This document shows positions 28,391-37,229 of a stretch of DNA of 64,000 nt, piece after piece (positions within the stretch are counted from its first letter, which is position 1; every line of letters starts with the position of its first letter). Under the pieces are notes generated by a model. The model saw only the letters and a list, made by a program, of their open reading frames with translations. It was not told the origin of the DNA and made no database searches. Location: NCBI RefSeq assembly GCF_900638685.1, contig NZ_LR134533.1, positions 806,001 through 870,000 on the forward strand. The letters are read 5' to 3'. Made by a program: the position numbers and the translations under genes. Source of the DNA: Neisseria weaveri (GTDB taxonomy: Bacteria > Pseudomonadota > Gammaproteobacteria > Burkholderiales > Neisseriaceae).

Positions 28391-29950
28391 TTATTCTTCT
28401 TCCGGTACTTTCGTAATTTTCACGCGTTCGATACGTTGTCCGGCTTTTTCGATAACCTCAAAACGCCAACCGTGAAATTCTGCAAAATCTCCAACATCGG
28501 GCAGACTCTGCAGTTCCTCCATAATCAAACCTGCAACGGTATGATAATCGGCATCTTCGTCTTGCGGCGGCAATCCCAATTGCGGGGCGAGTTCGACATA
28601 CTCCAATGCACCGTCCACAGTCAGGCTGTGATCGGCATTGGCCTGCAAAGTCGGCTCTTCTTCGCGCTCAAACTCTTCCGGGAACTCTCCGGCAATGGTC
28701 TCCAATAAGTCTTTCATGGTTACCATGCCCAAAACTGCGCCGAATTCATCGACAACCAGCGCATAATCGGCACTGTTGTTACGGAAAAGCTCAATGGCAT
28801 TCAACGCAGTTGTGGTTTCCGGCAGCACTAAGGGCTGTCTTAAGGCCGTCTGAATATTGATCTCACCGTTTTCCAATACCTGATTCAATAAATCTTTTTT
28901 GTTGATATAGCCCAAAGGTTCGTCGACACCTGCCTTACCGACTACCAACAGACGGGAATAAGGTGTTTCCTGCAGCTTGATATGCTGCTCTTCTTTGCTT
29001 TGGGAAATATCCAAACGCTCGATGTCGCGACGGGGAATCATCACACCTAAAATAGGACGCTCCGCCAAAGTCAGTACGCTGCGGATCATGGATTTTTCGT
29101 TTTCCTCAAAGTGCGTATCGTCCGAAGCTTTGTCGCCCGAAGCGGCCAATACGCTCTCCCTGATCCCCATCATACCCAGCACGTTTTCGGCCGTACGTTG
29201 GCGCCATGAGCTGCTGATGTAATCATTTTTGCGGGTATTCTTTTGCGAAATCTGGTTAAACATCTCAATCAGAATCGAGAAGCCGATTGCTGCATAGAGA
29301 TAGCCTTTAGGAATATGGAAATGGAAAGCTTCTGCAATCAGGCTGAAACCGATCATCAACAGGAAGCCCAAACACAGCATCACCACAGTAGGGTGTTTAT
29401 CTACAAATTCGGTGAGCGGTTTGCTGGCTAAAATCATCACCGTCATGGCCACCACGACGGCAGCCATCGCCACGACGATATGATCAACCATAGCAACGGC
29501 TGTAATCACCGAGTCGATGGAAAATACGGCGTCCAAAACCAAAATTTGTAATACGACCCCCCAAAAAGGTGCATGTGTTTTATGGGTATCGGCCACGGCA
29601 AAATGGTTGTGCCCTTCGAGCCGTTCATGCAATTCGGTCGTTGCCTTGTACAGCAAAAACAGTCCGCCGAACAACATAATCAAGTCTTTACCTGAAACCG
29701 CCCAGCCCGCAATGTGGAAAAAAGGTTGGGTCAGAGTAATGATGTGCGCCATAAAACCCAACATGATAATCCGCATGACGACAGCCAAACCCAAACCGGT
29801 AATCCTGGCTTTGTCTCGCAGTGACGGCTTGACCTTATTGGCCAAAATCGCCACAAATACCAAGTTATCAATCCCCAAAACCACTTCGAGGATCAGAAGC
29901 GTTGCAAAGCCTATCCAAGTATGCGGTTCGGCTAACCAACTGAAATCCAT
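28391..29950 (-). CDS. TerC-family membrane protein with CBS and CorC/HlyC domains
   Basis: A 519-residue protein like E. coli YegH and YoaE. Residues 1-235 form a TerC-type seven-helix membrane domain with the acidic motifs EVVLGIDNLVF near residue 23 and DAVFSIDSVITA near 140. Two CBS repeats occupy about 290-420 (IPRRDIERLDISQSKEE, VDEFGAVLGMVTMKDLLETI). A CorC/HlyC C-terminal domain spans 430-515 (LTVDGALEYVELAPQLGLP, TVAGLIMEELQSLPDVGD). TerC relatives handle metal ions such as manganese, but the substrate here is not shown by the sequence. Transcribed alone. Confidence 0.88.
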   Translation of the reverse strand: MDFSWLAEPHTWIGFATLLILEVVLGIDNLVFVAILANKVKPSLRDKARITGLGLAVVMRIIMLGFMAHIITLTQPFFHIAGWAVSGKDLIMLFGGLFLLYKATTELHERLEGHNHFAVADTHKTHAPFWGVVLQILVLDAVFSIDSVITAVAMVDHIVVAMAAVVVAMTVMILASKPLTEFVDKHPTVVMLCLGFLLMIGFSLIAEAFHFHIPKGYLYAAIGFSILIEMFNQISQKNTRKNDYISSSWRQRTAENVLGMMGIRESVLAASGDKASDDTHFEENEKSMIRSVLTLAERPILGVMIPRRDIERLDISQSKEEQHIKLQETPYSRLLVVGKAGVDEPLGYINKKDLLNQVLENGEINIQTALRQPLVLPETTTALNAIELFRNNSADYALVVDEFGAVLGMVTMKDLLETIAGEFPEEFEREEEPTLQANADHSLTVDGALEYVELAPQLGLPPQDEDADYHTVAGLIMEELQSLPDVGDFAEFHGWRFEVIEKAGQRIERVKITKVPEEE

Positions 29951-30137
29951 GATTTGCTATTCCCTTTTTTCAAACAATAAAAGGCAACCCGACCAAATCG
30001 GGCTGCCTGAATCAAAATCTTGCGAAAAGCGCGGTAAACCCGCTCTGCTCTCCGTCTTTCATAATATATAAATACCTGTATTTAAGAAGTGTTAAGTTTA
30101 ACAGCTTGCAAAATTTTTCGCAAAATTGCCGCAGCAT

Positions 30138-30177
30138 AATTTGAGGCCGTCTGAAAATTTTCAGACGGCCTCAAAAA
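30138..30177. terminator. DUS-pair terminator after ccsA
   Basis: TTTGAGGCCGTCTGAAAA and its perfect reverse complement, 17 bases after the ccsA stop on the minus strand. Confidence 0.85.
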
Positions 30178-30191
30178 TCAATAATCAATAA

Positions 30192-31385
30192 TCAAAGTTC
30201 GCCGTAGGAATGCAATCCGCTTAAGAACATATTGACGCCAATGAATGCAAAAGCCGTGATAAACAAACCGATGATCGCCCACCAAGCCAAAACTTTACCG
30301 CGCCAACCGGCAACCAAACGCAAATGCAGCCATACTGCATAATTCAGCCAAACGATAAACGCCCAAGTTTCTTTCGGATCCCAGCTCCAATAACGTCCCC
30401 AAGCATCCGCCGCCCACAATGCACCCAAAATCGTTGCAATGGTGAAAAACAGGAAACCGACTGCAATGGCTTTATACATGACCTCTTCGATGGTTTGAGA
30501 ATCAGGCAGCCAAGATTTCTTACCGGCCGATTCACTGCGGATTGCCCACAACTCCGCCACACCCAGCATAGCGGCCATACAAAATGCGCCGTATCCGATA
30601 AAGTTGGCCGGAACATGTATCTTCATCCACCAAGACTGCAACGCCGGAATCAAGGGCTGAATCGTATGCGCATCTCGGGATACGCTGTACCACAGCACAA
30701 ACGATACCACCACGACCATAAACGAAAAGACAAATCCGCCCAGCTTCTGCATGGCAAACTTTCCTTCGTAATACAGATACATCAAAGCGGTAATCACCAA
30801 AAACAAAATAAATACTTCATAAAGGTTTGAAACCGGAATATGGCCCGCATCGGGACGAAGCAGATAACTTTCATGCCAACGGACCAGCAAACCGGTAAAG
30901 CCTGCCAAGGCTCCCACCCAAGCCAACGCCGTACCCATGCCCAACAAAGTATTGGTTTCAGCCTGCTGTTTCTTCGCAATTACAGCACCGGCAATATAGC
31001 AAAACCATGCAAAGAAAACCGTTGCACATTGCCACATGATTGCCGACTGACTGCTTAAGAAATATTTCAGGAAAAAAGTATCCGAACGGGCAATATCTCC
31101 GGCATACAACTTTACTGCTCCGTAAGCCAACGCCATGCTGCCCAAAATAAACCATCTCATCGGCTTGAAAAACCAACCCAACCAAACGGCAATCAGCAAA
31201 CTGCCCCATAAAATGGCCACTTCGTAGCCATCCATATGGTGCCCTGTAAAATTCTGAACGAATACGGCAACAGCAACCAAAACCGCTGCATACAGCCAGT
31301 CAGCCGCCATTAGGCTCTGCCAAAACGAACGGCCGTTTAATAATTCGTGGTTCTCGATACTTAAATGATTTTTTTGGGTAGTCAT
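30192..31385 (-). CDS. ccsA: cytochrome c biogenesis protein CcsA (ResC), System II
   Basis: A 397-residue polytopic haem-handling protein. The tryptophan-rich WWD motif is in LWAADAWGRYWSWDPKETWA near residue 330, and conserved flanking His residues lie in helices around it. With ResB it moves haem across the inner membrane and ligates it to CXXCH apocytochromes. Its ATG overlaps the resB stop by 4 bases (ATGA), so translation is coupled. The substrate cytochrome c4 is encoded just upstream. Confidence 0.95.
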   Translation of the reverse strand: MTTQKNHLSIENHELLNGRSFWQSLMAADWLYAAVLVAVAVFVQNFTGHHMDGYEVAILWGSLLIAVWLGWFFKPMRWFILGSMALAYGAVKLYAGDIARSDTFFLKYFLSSQSAIMWQCATVFFAWFCYIAGAVIAKKQQAETNTLLGMGTALAWVGALAGFTGLLVRWHESYLLRPDAGHIPVSNLYEVFILFLVITALMYLYYEGKFAMQKLGGFVFSFMVVVVSFVLWYSVSRDAHTIQPLIPALQSWWMKIHVPANFIGYGAFCMAAMLGVAELWAIRSESAGKKSWLPDSQTIEEVMYKAIAVGFLFFTIATILGALWAADAWGRYWSWDPKETWAFIVWLNYAVWLHLRLVAGWRGKVLAWWAIIGLFITAFAFIGVNMFLSGLHSYGEL

Positions 31386-33394
31386 GGTTTCAAGTCCTTT
31401 GCCAACTTAGCCAACCGTTGGACATGCTCGGGAAATTCTTTTTGTACGTCGCGCTCGTTACGTGCCGCAGACATTGAGAAGCGTATTTTACCGTCATCAA
31501 ACAATAGCCACGCCCGTTTTTCTCGAATATAAAACATAAAGATCGTTCCCAACACCAGCAAAACCGATCCTATATATACCAAAGCGGCACCGGGAGAACG
31601 AGTCATCTGCAATCCTGACGAACGGACTTCTTTAAATCCGTCCAACTGCAACAACACGGGCGCAGGATATTCGGTCAATCCCGTGTAGGCATCCATACCG
31701 TTAATCAAAAAACGCGCCCTTTGTTCGTCTGCAGGCCAGGCAGATAAACCGTATTTGGCAATTGCCTCATCCAAAGCCGTATTCATCGCACCGTATAAAA
31801 TTTGGTAGAAATAGCCCTGCATTTTTTCCTGTTCGTCTGCCGGAATATTTTTTTCCATAAAATCATTGAGCGCCAAATAGCCGCCTTTGGCAAAAATAGC
31901 CAACGTATTTTCAGCACCGAGCCTGAACTGGCTGCGGATATTTTCAGACATGCCGACTGTAGATTTCTCCACTACTTTTTTGCGCGCGGATTCATCACCC
32001 AATAATTCACGCAAAGCCATGAAAGTTTCGATTTTACCCTGTTTGTCGGCAGGAATACGCAACCAACGATACTGCTGATCCAAGCCTTTGCGGGTGCCGG
32101 TAATGAAAAAATAATCTTCTTCCTGCTTCAACGGCAACATATAGTTTTTATACTCGACCGCCTGCCCTGCCTTATCGCGTATCCGGTAAACAATGGACGG
32201 GCCGATATTGGTAAAGGATTTGTCTTTCTTAACTTCACGGACATCTTTGATTTTATTCTGCAACGACTGTGCCGATTTATCTTCCGGCTCCGAAAAGTCT
32301 TCTACGTTCATTGCTGTAAATTGGTCAAACTCCAATTTATACTGGTGCTCGCCTAAATTTAACGGGAATTCACGCATAGACACAGCGTCTAAAGAAGCAT
32401 GTTGCCGGCTGTTATTACCCAAATTCCAAGCTTTAAACCTCAAATCGGAACCGCCGTCTGCAAAGCTGGCCTGATAAATCGTGATACCGTGTAGGGTCAA
32501 AGGATGGTTAACACGGATGGTTTTTTCGATTTTTTCGCCGGTTTGTTTGTCGGTTACTTCCAAATCACTGGCAAAATCTTTCGGCATGCCCGTATTATAA
32601 AAATCAATATGGAATTTTTTCAGCTTAACCTCAAACGGCAAATCCTGAATCAACATACCCTTATCGGCATTCAAAAATACCACATCTGCACTTTGTCCCT
32701 CGGTTACATTCACATTACCCCTAAACGAGATATTGTTACTGCCCAAGGTACTTTCCGGCTTAAAGTCTCTGGCATAAAGAGACTGATTATCCGGCACGAT
32801 TTTTCCGGTCAAAATGCCGAGTTTCAACAAAATATTACTGTCAATCAAGCCACCCAAGCAGATGACAATCAAAGCAGCATGGGCAAAAATATAGCCCCAT
32901 TTGTTCATCGCACCTTTTTTTGCCGCAACCAATACGGAACCGTCTTCCCGTGCTACCAACTTGCTGCTGAAACCTTGCGCGTTTAGATAACGCTGGGCAA
33001 TCTCGGGAGTAATCTCATGCTCCAGCATTGCCGTATGACGCATTGCAGCCAAAGACTTTTTACCGGCATTAATACGGTAAGATTTCATTTCCCGCCAAAA
33101 CGGGGGAATATTACGAATCAGACACAAACTTGTAGAAACCACCAGAAACAGCATGATGACCACAAACCAACCCGACGCATAAACATCAAACAAACCGAGA
33201 AAACCGAATATTTCCGTCCAAAACGGACCAAACTTAACGATATAGCTCGCCTGCGGTTGGTTTTGCTGAAGCACCGTCCCGATAACGGAAGCAACTCCGA
33301 GTAAACTTAACAAAGCCACTGCAAAACGCATCGAGCTCAAAAAAGCAAACCACGGTCGGCGGGTCAGAGATACAGGTTTTTTTAACTGATTCAT
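31382..33394 (-). CDS. ccsB: cytochrome c biogenesis protein ResB (CcsB), System II
   Basis: A 670-residue protein. N-terminal helices (SMRFAVALLSLLGVASVIGT; WFVVIMLFLVVSTSLCLIRN; WGYIFAHAALIVICLGGL) precede a large periplasmic domain of about 400 residues, and a last helix lies near 600 (GAALVYIGSVLLVLGTIFMF) before a cytoplasmic tail. It forms the haem-lyase complex with CcsA, the next gene. It sits about 200 bp after cytochrome c4, with a DUS pair between them. Confidence 0.95.
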   Translation of the reverse strand: MNQLKKPVSLTRRPWFAFLSSMRFAVALLSLLGVASVIGTVLQQNQPQASYIVKFGPFWTEIFGFLGLFDVYASGWFVVIMLFLVVSTSLCLIRNIPPFWREMKSYRINAGKKSLAAMRHTAMLEHEITPEIAQRYLNAQGFSSKLVAREDGSVLVAAKKGAMNKWGYIFAHAALIVICLGGLIDSNILLKLGILTGKIVPDNQSLYARDFKPESTLGSNNISFRGNVNVTEGQSADVVFLNADKGMLIQDLPFEVKLKKFHIDFYNTGMPKDFASDLEVTDKQTGEKIEKTIRVNHPLTLHGITIYQASFADGGSDLRFKAWNLGNNSRQHASLDAVSMREFPLNLGEHQYKLEFDQFTAMNVEDFSEPEDKSAQSLQNKIKDVREVKKDKSFTNIGPSIVYRIRDKAGQAVEYKNYMLPLKQEEDYFFITGTRKGLDQQYRWLRIPADKQGKIETFMALRELLGDESARKKVVEKSTVGMSENIRSQFRLGAENTLAIFAKGGYLALNDFMEKNIPADEQEKMQGYFYQILYGAMNTALDEAIAKYGLSAWPADEQRARFLINGMDAYTGLTEYPAPVLLQLDGFKEVRSSGLQMTRSPGAALVYIGSVLLVLGTIFMFYIREKRAWLLFDDGKIRFSMSAARNERDVQKEFPEHVQRLAKLAKDLKP

Positions 33395-33527
33395 AATATG
33401 TAGATTTTATACAACAACCGCCCCAACAGGCATTGGTTTTATTCAATAGTAATTATAGACGCGCTTAATGCATCTATATGTCATACCCAACTTCGAAAAC
33501 GACCATCCAGCCTAAATCAGTATTAAA

Positions 33528-33562
33528 GGCCGTCTGAAAAACCAATATTTTCAGACGGCCTT
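33528..33562 (-). terminator. DUS-pair hairpin after cytochrome c4
   Basis: GGCCGTCTGAAAA and its reverse complement with a 7-base loop, between cytochrome c4 and resB. Termination may be partial, allowing some read-through into the maturation genes. Confidence 0.75.
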
Positions 33563-33589
33563 CATTAAATCGACTGATACCGTTAGGCT

Positions 33590-34213
33590 TTAATGCAAGC
33601 CTTGAATGAAGTTGGCTACGGCATCAACTTCTTCGTCAGACATGCGCTTGGCGATATCCACCATGATAGTATGGGTACGTTGGCCGTTTTTATAAGCCTT
33701 CATCTGATCAACAATATAAGCTTTGTGCTGGCCGCCTACGCGCGGATAAGCCACGATATCCGTGCCTCCGCCCGGAATACCGGCTCCGTTCGGTCCGTGG
33801 CAAGACATACATGCCGGGATTTTCTTCTCGGCAATACCGCCGCGGAAGATTTTCGCACCCAATTCAGGATTGTCTTTGGGATTGGTCTCACCCGGTTTCG
33901 GGAATTGTTTGGCATAGAATGCAGCCACATCAACGATATCCTGATCGGTCAGATTGGCAACCATCGGTGCCATTGCCGCCGATGCGCCTGTCGTACGCTT
34001 ACCGTCCTTAATGGCAACGGTTTGCTGATAGATATATTTGGCATGTTGCGCAGACAATTTCGGATACATAGCGATACCGCTGTTACCGTCTGCGGCATGG
34101 CAAGATGCGCAAACGGTCGTTGCAATTTCTTTGCCTCTGGCCAAATCTGCCTTGGGTGCTGCATATGCTGCGCCTGCTGCTACAGCCAATGCCAACAAGG
34201 TGAAACGTTTCAT
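33590..34213 (-). CDS. dihaem cytochrome c4
   Basis: A 207-residue periplasmic electron carrier. A cleavable signal peptide (FTLLALAVAAGAAYAAPKAD) is followed by two haem-binding motifs, CASCH and CMSCH, one in each half, with Met ligands likely in MYPKLSAQ and MVDIAKRMSDEE regions. Cytochrome c4 passes electrons to terminal oxidases. The frame is open 63 bases further upstream, but the ATG at 34213 has an AGGAG site and starts the signal peptide. The maturation genes resB and ccsA follow. Confidence 0.93.
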   Translation of the reverse strand: MKRFTLLALAVAAGAAYAAPKADLARGKEIATTVCASCHAADGNSGIAMYPKLSAQHAKYIYQQTVAIKDGKRTTGASAAMAPMVANLTDQDIVDVAAFYAKQFPKPGETNPKDNPELGAKIFRGGIAEKKIPACMSCHGPNGAGIPGGGTDIVAYPRVGGQHKAYIVDQMKAYKNGQRTHTIMVDIAKRMSDEEVDAVANFIQGLH

Positions 34214-34359
34214 GGATGTGCTCCTGATTACATTGCATTGCACAATTGCCTGCAATGCCCTTTTTCCTATACTCAATGCCGGATATTTTTACGCTCCGGC
34301 TAAACCGATAATTCTACAAACGTGATATTCTATACCAAACTCACATAATTTTACTACAC

Positions 34360-35007
34360 ATGAACCTATTTCAAAACGCAAAATTCTTTACCACGGTCAA
34401 TCATTTGAAAGATTTACCCGATACTCCGGCCGAAATTGCTTTTGTCGGCCGAAGCAATGCAGGCAAATCCAGTGCAATCAACACATTGACCAATCATGTC
34501 CGCCTGGCTTACGTTTCAAAAACACCGGGCAGAACGCAGCATATCAACTTCTTCGAACTGACCAACGGCAGCTTTATGGTCGACCTGCCCGGTTACGGCT
34601 ATGCCCAAGTACCGGAAGCCGTCCGCACACATTGGGTCAAACTGCTTGGTGACTATTTACAGCAACGCGCCCAACTGATCGGCTTGGTTTTGATTATGGA
34701 CGCACGTCATCCGCTTAAAAATCTGGATATCCAAATGCTGGACTTTTTCCATATAACGGGAAGACCGGTTCATATTTTGCTGTCTAAAGCAGATAAATTA
34801 TCCAAAAACGAGCAGATTAAAACTTTGAGTACCGTCAAGAAAATGCTGAAACCTTATATGGAACGCCAAAAAATCAGCGTACAGCTTTTCTCCAGCCTGA
34901 AAAAACAGGGCATTGAAGAAGTCAACGAAGTAGTCGGAAAATGGTTTGCAGAGCATGCCGAAATTGCCCGTTCCAACCTAATTGAATCACCCGATATCGA
35001 AGCATAA
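34360..35007 (+). CDS. engB: ribosome-biogenesis GTPase EngB (YsxC/YihA)
   Basis: A 215-residue essential GTPase for 50S assembly. Motifs in order: [16 protein letters not shown] (G1, residues 29-44), the [11 protein letters not shown] switch, [12 protein letters not shown] (G3) and [10 protein letters not shown] (G4). The gene is divergent from cytochrome c4 with about 145 bp between starts. A DUS-pair terminator follows. Confidence 0.96.
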   Translation: MNLFQNAKFFTTVNHLKDLPDTPAEIAFVGRSNAGKSSAINTLTNHVRLAYVSKTPGRTQHINFFELTNGSFMVDLPGYGYAQVPEAVRTHWVKLLGDYLQQRAQLIGLVLIMDARHPLKNLDIQMLDFFHITGRPVHILLSKADKLSKNEQIKTLSTVKKMLKPYMERQKISVQLFSSLKKQGIEEVNEVVGKWFAEHAEIARSNLIESPDIEA

Positions 35008-35025
35008 ATTATCCGAAATCAAATA

Positions 35026-35059
35026 TTAAGGCCGTCTGAAAATTTTCAGACGGCCTCTT
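35026..35059. terminator. DUS-pair terminator after engB
   Basis: A perfect DUS pair (AGGCCGTCTGAAAA with its reverse complement) 20 bases after engB and upstream of the convergent methyltransferase gene. Confidence 0.85.
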
Positions 35060-35105
35060 TGGCTATGCAAACAATTAAAAAGAATCGACCTTATCGGCAA
35101 ACCAT

Positions 35106-35729
35106 TCAACGCCGACATCCCGGCATAACAACCAATCTAGGCGTTAAAGCCTGATAAGATCGGTATTGCCCGCCATACCGCTCCTCTAAAAATGCCTCTT
35201 CCAAACGGATCTGAATCTGTATTAATACATAAGCAACAACCGCCAAACAGAAGCTCAAAGCGTTCGGCAAAATCAAAAACAGCCCCGCCATAGTCATAAT
35301 CATGCCTAGAAAAATCGGATTTCTGCTCAACGAAAACACCCCTCGTGTTACCAATTCCGACATGCTGTCCCGATCAATACCGATCCGCCAACTGTCGCCC
35401 ATTTGATATTGGCTGACAACAATCCAAACCAAAGCCGTATGAACCATAATCAAGCCCAAAACAGTCCACACACCGGAAGTAAAATACGCAATAGGAATTA
35501 AATACCGATAGCCCTCTTCTCCGAAAACAAACAACAAAACCATCCCGGCTGACAAAACCAATATACACTTCATCACCCTACCGATGTAATTATGCGCCGT
35601 ATCAGCCTGATCAAAAGTAATCGGATTGATTCCCGTCCTCCGATACAGCCGATAAGCCGGCCACAAAAAAACCACCAAAAAATACACTGTCAGATACAAA
35701 AGCAAATAGATTTTCAACCCTTTCTCCAT
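35106..35729 (-). CDS. membrane methyltransferase of the ICMT/PEMT-like family
   Basis: A 207-residue integral membrane protein with about five helices. The C-terminal half has the isoprenylcysteine-methyltransferase-like pattern: MGDSWRIGIDRDSMSELVTR, GVFSLSRNPIFLGMIM, and an acidic end LEEAFLEERYGGQYRSYQAL. The family uses SAM to methylate small or lipid-linked substrates. The bacterial substrate is unknown and nothing in the context suggests one. Confidence 0.75.
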   Translation of the reverse strand: MEKGLKIYLLLYLTVYFLVVFLWPAYRLYRRTGINPITFDQADTAHNYIGRVMKCILVLSAGMVLLFVFGEEGYRYLIPIAYFTSGVWTVLGLIMVHTALVWIVVSQYQMGDSWRIGIDRDSMSELVTRGVFSLSRNPIFLGMIMTMAGLFLILPNALSFCLAVVAYVLIQIQIRLEEAFLEERYGGQYRSYQALTPRLVVMPGCRR

Positions 35730-35908
35730 TTTCTTCCCCTTAACTTTCCACTGCCCGTCTCAACATAAACAAACCGGAATAAAAAATAAGACAGCTAACA
35801 GCCGTCAAGTTCCATTTCACTCAAAACACCCCCGTCTTTTTTCAGACGGCCTCATATTTATCTTATAATGCACCCATTTCCCAACTCAGGCCGTCTGAAA
35901 CTCCATTT

Positions 35909-36778
35909 ATGAAATTCGCCTTTTTTATTCTTTACCTTATCCAACTGCTGCCGTTCAAAATAATACAGAAGCTGGCAGATTGGGTCGGCATTCTTGCATA
36001 CCACACCGTATTACCGCGCAGACATGTCGGCGAGGTCAACCTGCGCAAATGCTATCCCGAATGGACGGAACAACAAAGAACAGCCGTCTTAAAACAGCAT
36101 TTCAAACACATGGCCAAACTCATGCTCGAATACGGTCTCTACTGGTATGCTCCGGCAGAACGGTTAAGAAAATTCGTCCGCTATCAAGATAAATGCCATC
36201 TCGACAACGCGCTGGCAAACGGAGATAAAGTCATCATTCTCTATCCGCACTTCGCCGCATTTGAAATGGCTGTTTACACACTGAATCAAGACACCCCTTT
36301 AATCAGTATGTATTCCCACCAAAAAAACAAAAATCTCGACGAACAGATCTTAAAAGGCCGCCACCGTTACAACAACGTCTTCCTGATCGGGCGCAACGAA
36401 GGCTTACGCAGCATTATCAAACAACTGCGTAAAAACAACGCACCCTTTCTCTATTTACCCGACCAAGACTTCGGCAGGCAAGAATCTATTTTTGTCGATT
36501 TTTTCAACATCCCCACCGCAACCACTTCCGGCCTGGGCCGCATTGCCGCCATGACAGGCGCAAAAATCGTTCCCGCCATCCCGATTCGAAATTCAGACGG
36601 CCATGTTACCCTACGCTTCTACCCGGCATGGAACGACTTCCCCAGCGATGATATTGAAGCCGATACCCGACGCATGAACCGGTTTATCGAAGAGCGTATA
36701 CGCGAACACCCCGAGCAATATTTTTGGCTGCACAAACGGTTTAAAACCCGACCGGAAGGCGAAAGCGGTTTCTACTAA
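35909..36778 (+). CDS. lpxL1: lipid A lauroyltransferase LpxL1
   Basis: A 289-residue secondary acyltransferase of lipid A. The hydrophobic N-terminus FAFFILYLIQLLPFKIIQKL, the block LKQHFKHMAKLMLEYGLYWY, the catalytic IILYPHFAAFEMAVY (H-x4-E type) and the end EHPEQYFWLHKRFKTRPEG agree closely with meningococcal LpxL1 as I recall it. Loss of LpxL1 in meningococci gives penta-acylated, weakly inflammatory lipid A (established knowledge). A DUS lies 17 bases before the ATG. It is a distant paralogue of LpxL2 at 21.8 kb. Confidence 0.93.
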   Translation: MKFAFFILYLIQLLPFKIIQKLADWVGILAYHTVLPRRHVGEVNLRKCYPEWTEQQRTAVLKQHFKHMAKLMLEYGLYWYAPAERLRKFVRYQDKCHLDNALANGDKVIILYPHFAAFEMAVYTLNQDTPLISMYSHQKNKNLDEQILKGRHRYNNVFLIGRNEGLRSIIKQLRKNNAPFLYLPDQDFGRQESIFVDFFNIPTATTSGLGRIAAMTGAKIVPAIPIRNSDGHVTLRFYPAWNDFPSDDIEADTRRMNRFIEERIREHPEQYFWLHKRFKTRPEGESGFY

Positions 36779-36812
36779 CGCTGACTACAACAAACTACAA
36801 TCCAAACTCAAG

Positions 36813-36840
36813 CAGGCCGTCTGAAAAACGGCCTGATTTT
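36813..36840 (+). terminator. terminator of lpxL1 made from a truncated DUS pair
   Basis: CAGGCCGT pairs with ACGGCCTG; the loop CTGAAAA is the rest of one DUS copy. ATTTTTT follows the stem. Confidence 0.8.
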
Positions 36841-37229
36841 TTAAAAAACAAATGAAAAATCAATTTCGATTGATAATATCTTAAAAATTAATTTTATTTA
36901 ATTTCAATATTTTAAAATCAAACCAATAAAAGCCATCTGAAATTTAGAACCAAGATTGTTGACAATAAATAGCGTAAAACACCTATTTGCCAAACTAAAA
37001 ATTGCTTATTCGTTTATATTTAATCAAAAAATTCCAAAAAACAGCTTTTGCACAACTATCCGACAACCCTTATATAAATCAGAACCTTGTATCTCAGGGG
37101 TTGGCAAGGATGGCAAAAGGGAGTAAATTTTAGATTACACCAAATTACAGAGAAATTAACGCCGGAGCGTGTTAAACAGTCTCTGTTTGGTTATCCAAAA
37201 ATCAAGCGAGAACAAAGGAGTAGCAATAA
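36841..37229 (+). promoter_or_regulatory. AT-rich control region and structured leader of aceA
   Basis: No gene is seen. The left half is very AT-rich and holds a small palindrome, ATTGT-TG-ACAAT, at 36956-36967, whose inner TTGACA could be a -35 element. At 37147-37186, ACAGAGA and TCTCTGT close a hairpin with an inner TTAAC/GTTAA stem. This lies about 30 bases before the AAAGGAG ribosome site, so it would be in the 5'UTR. Confidence 0.45.
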
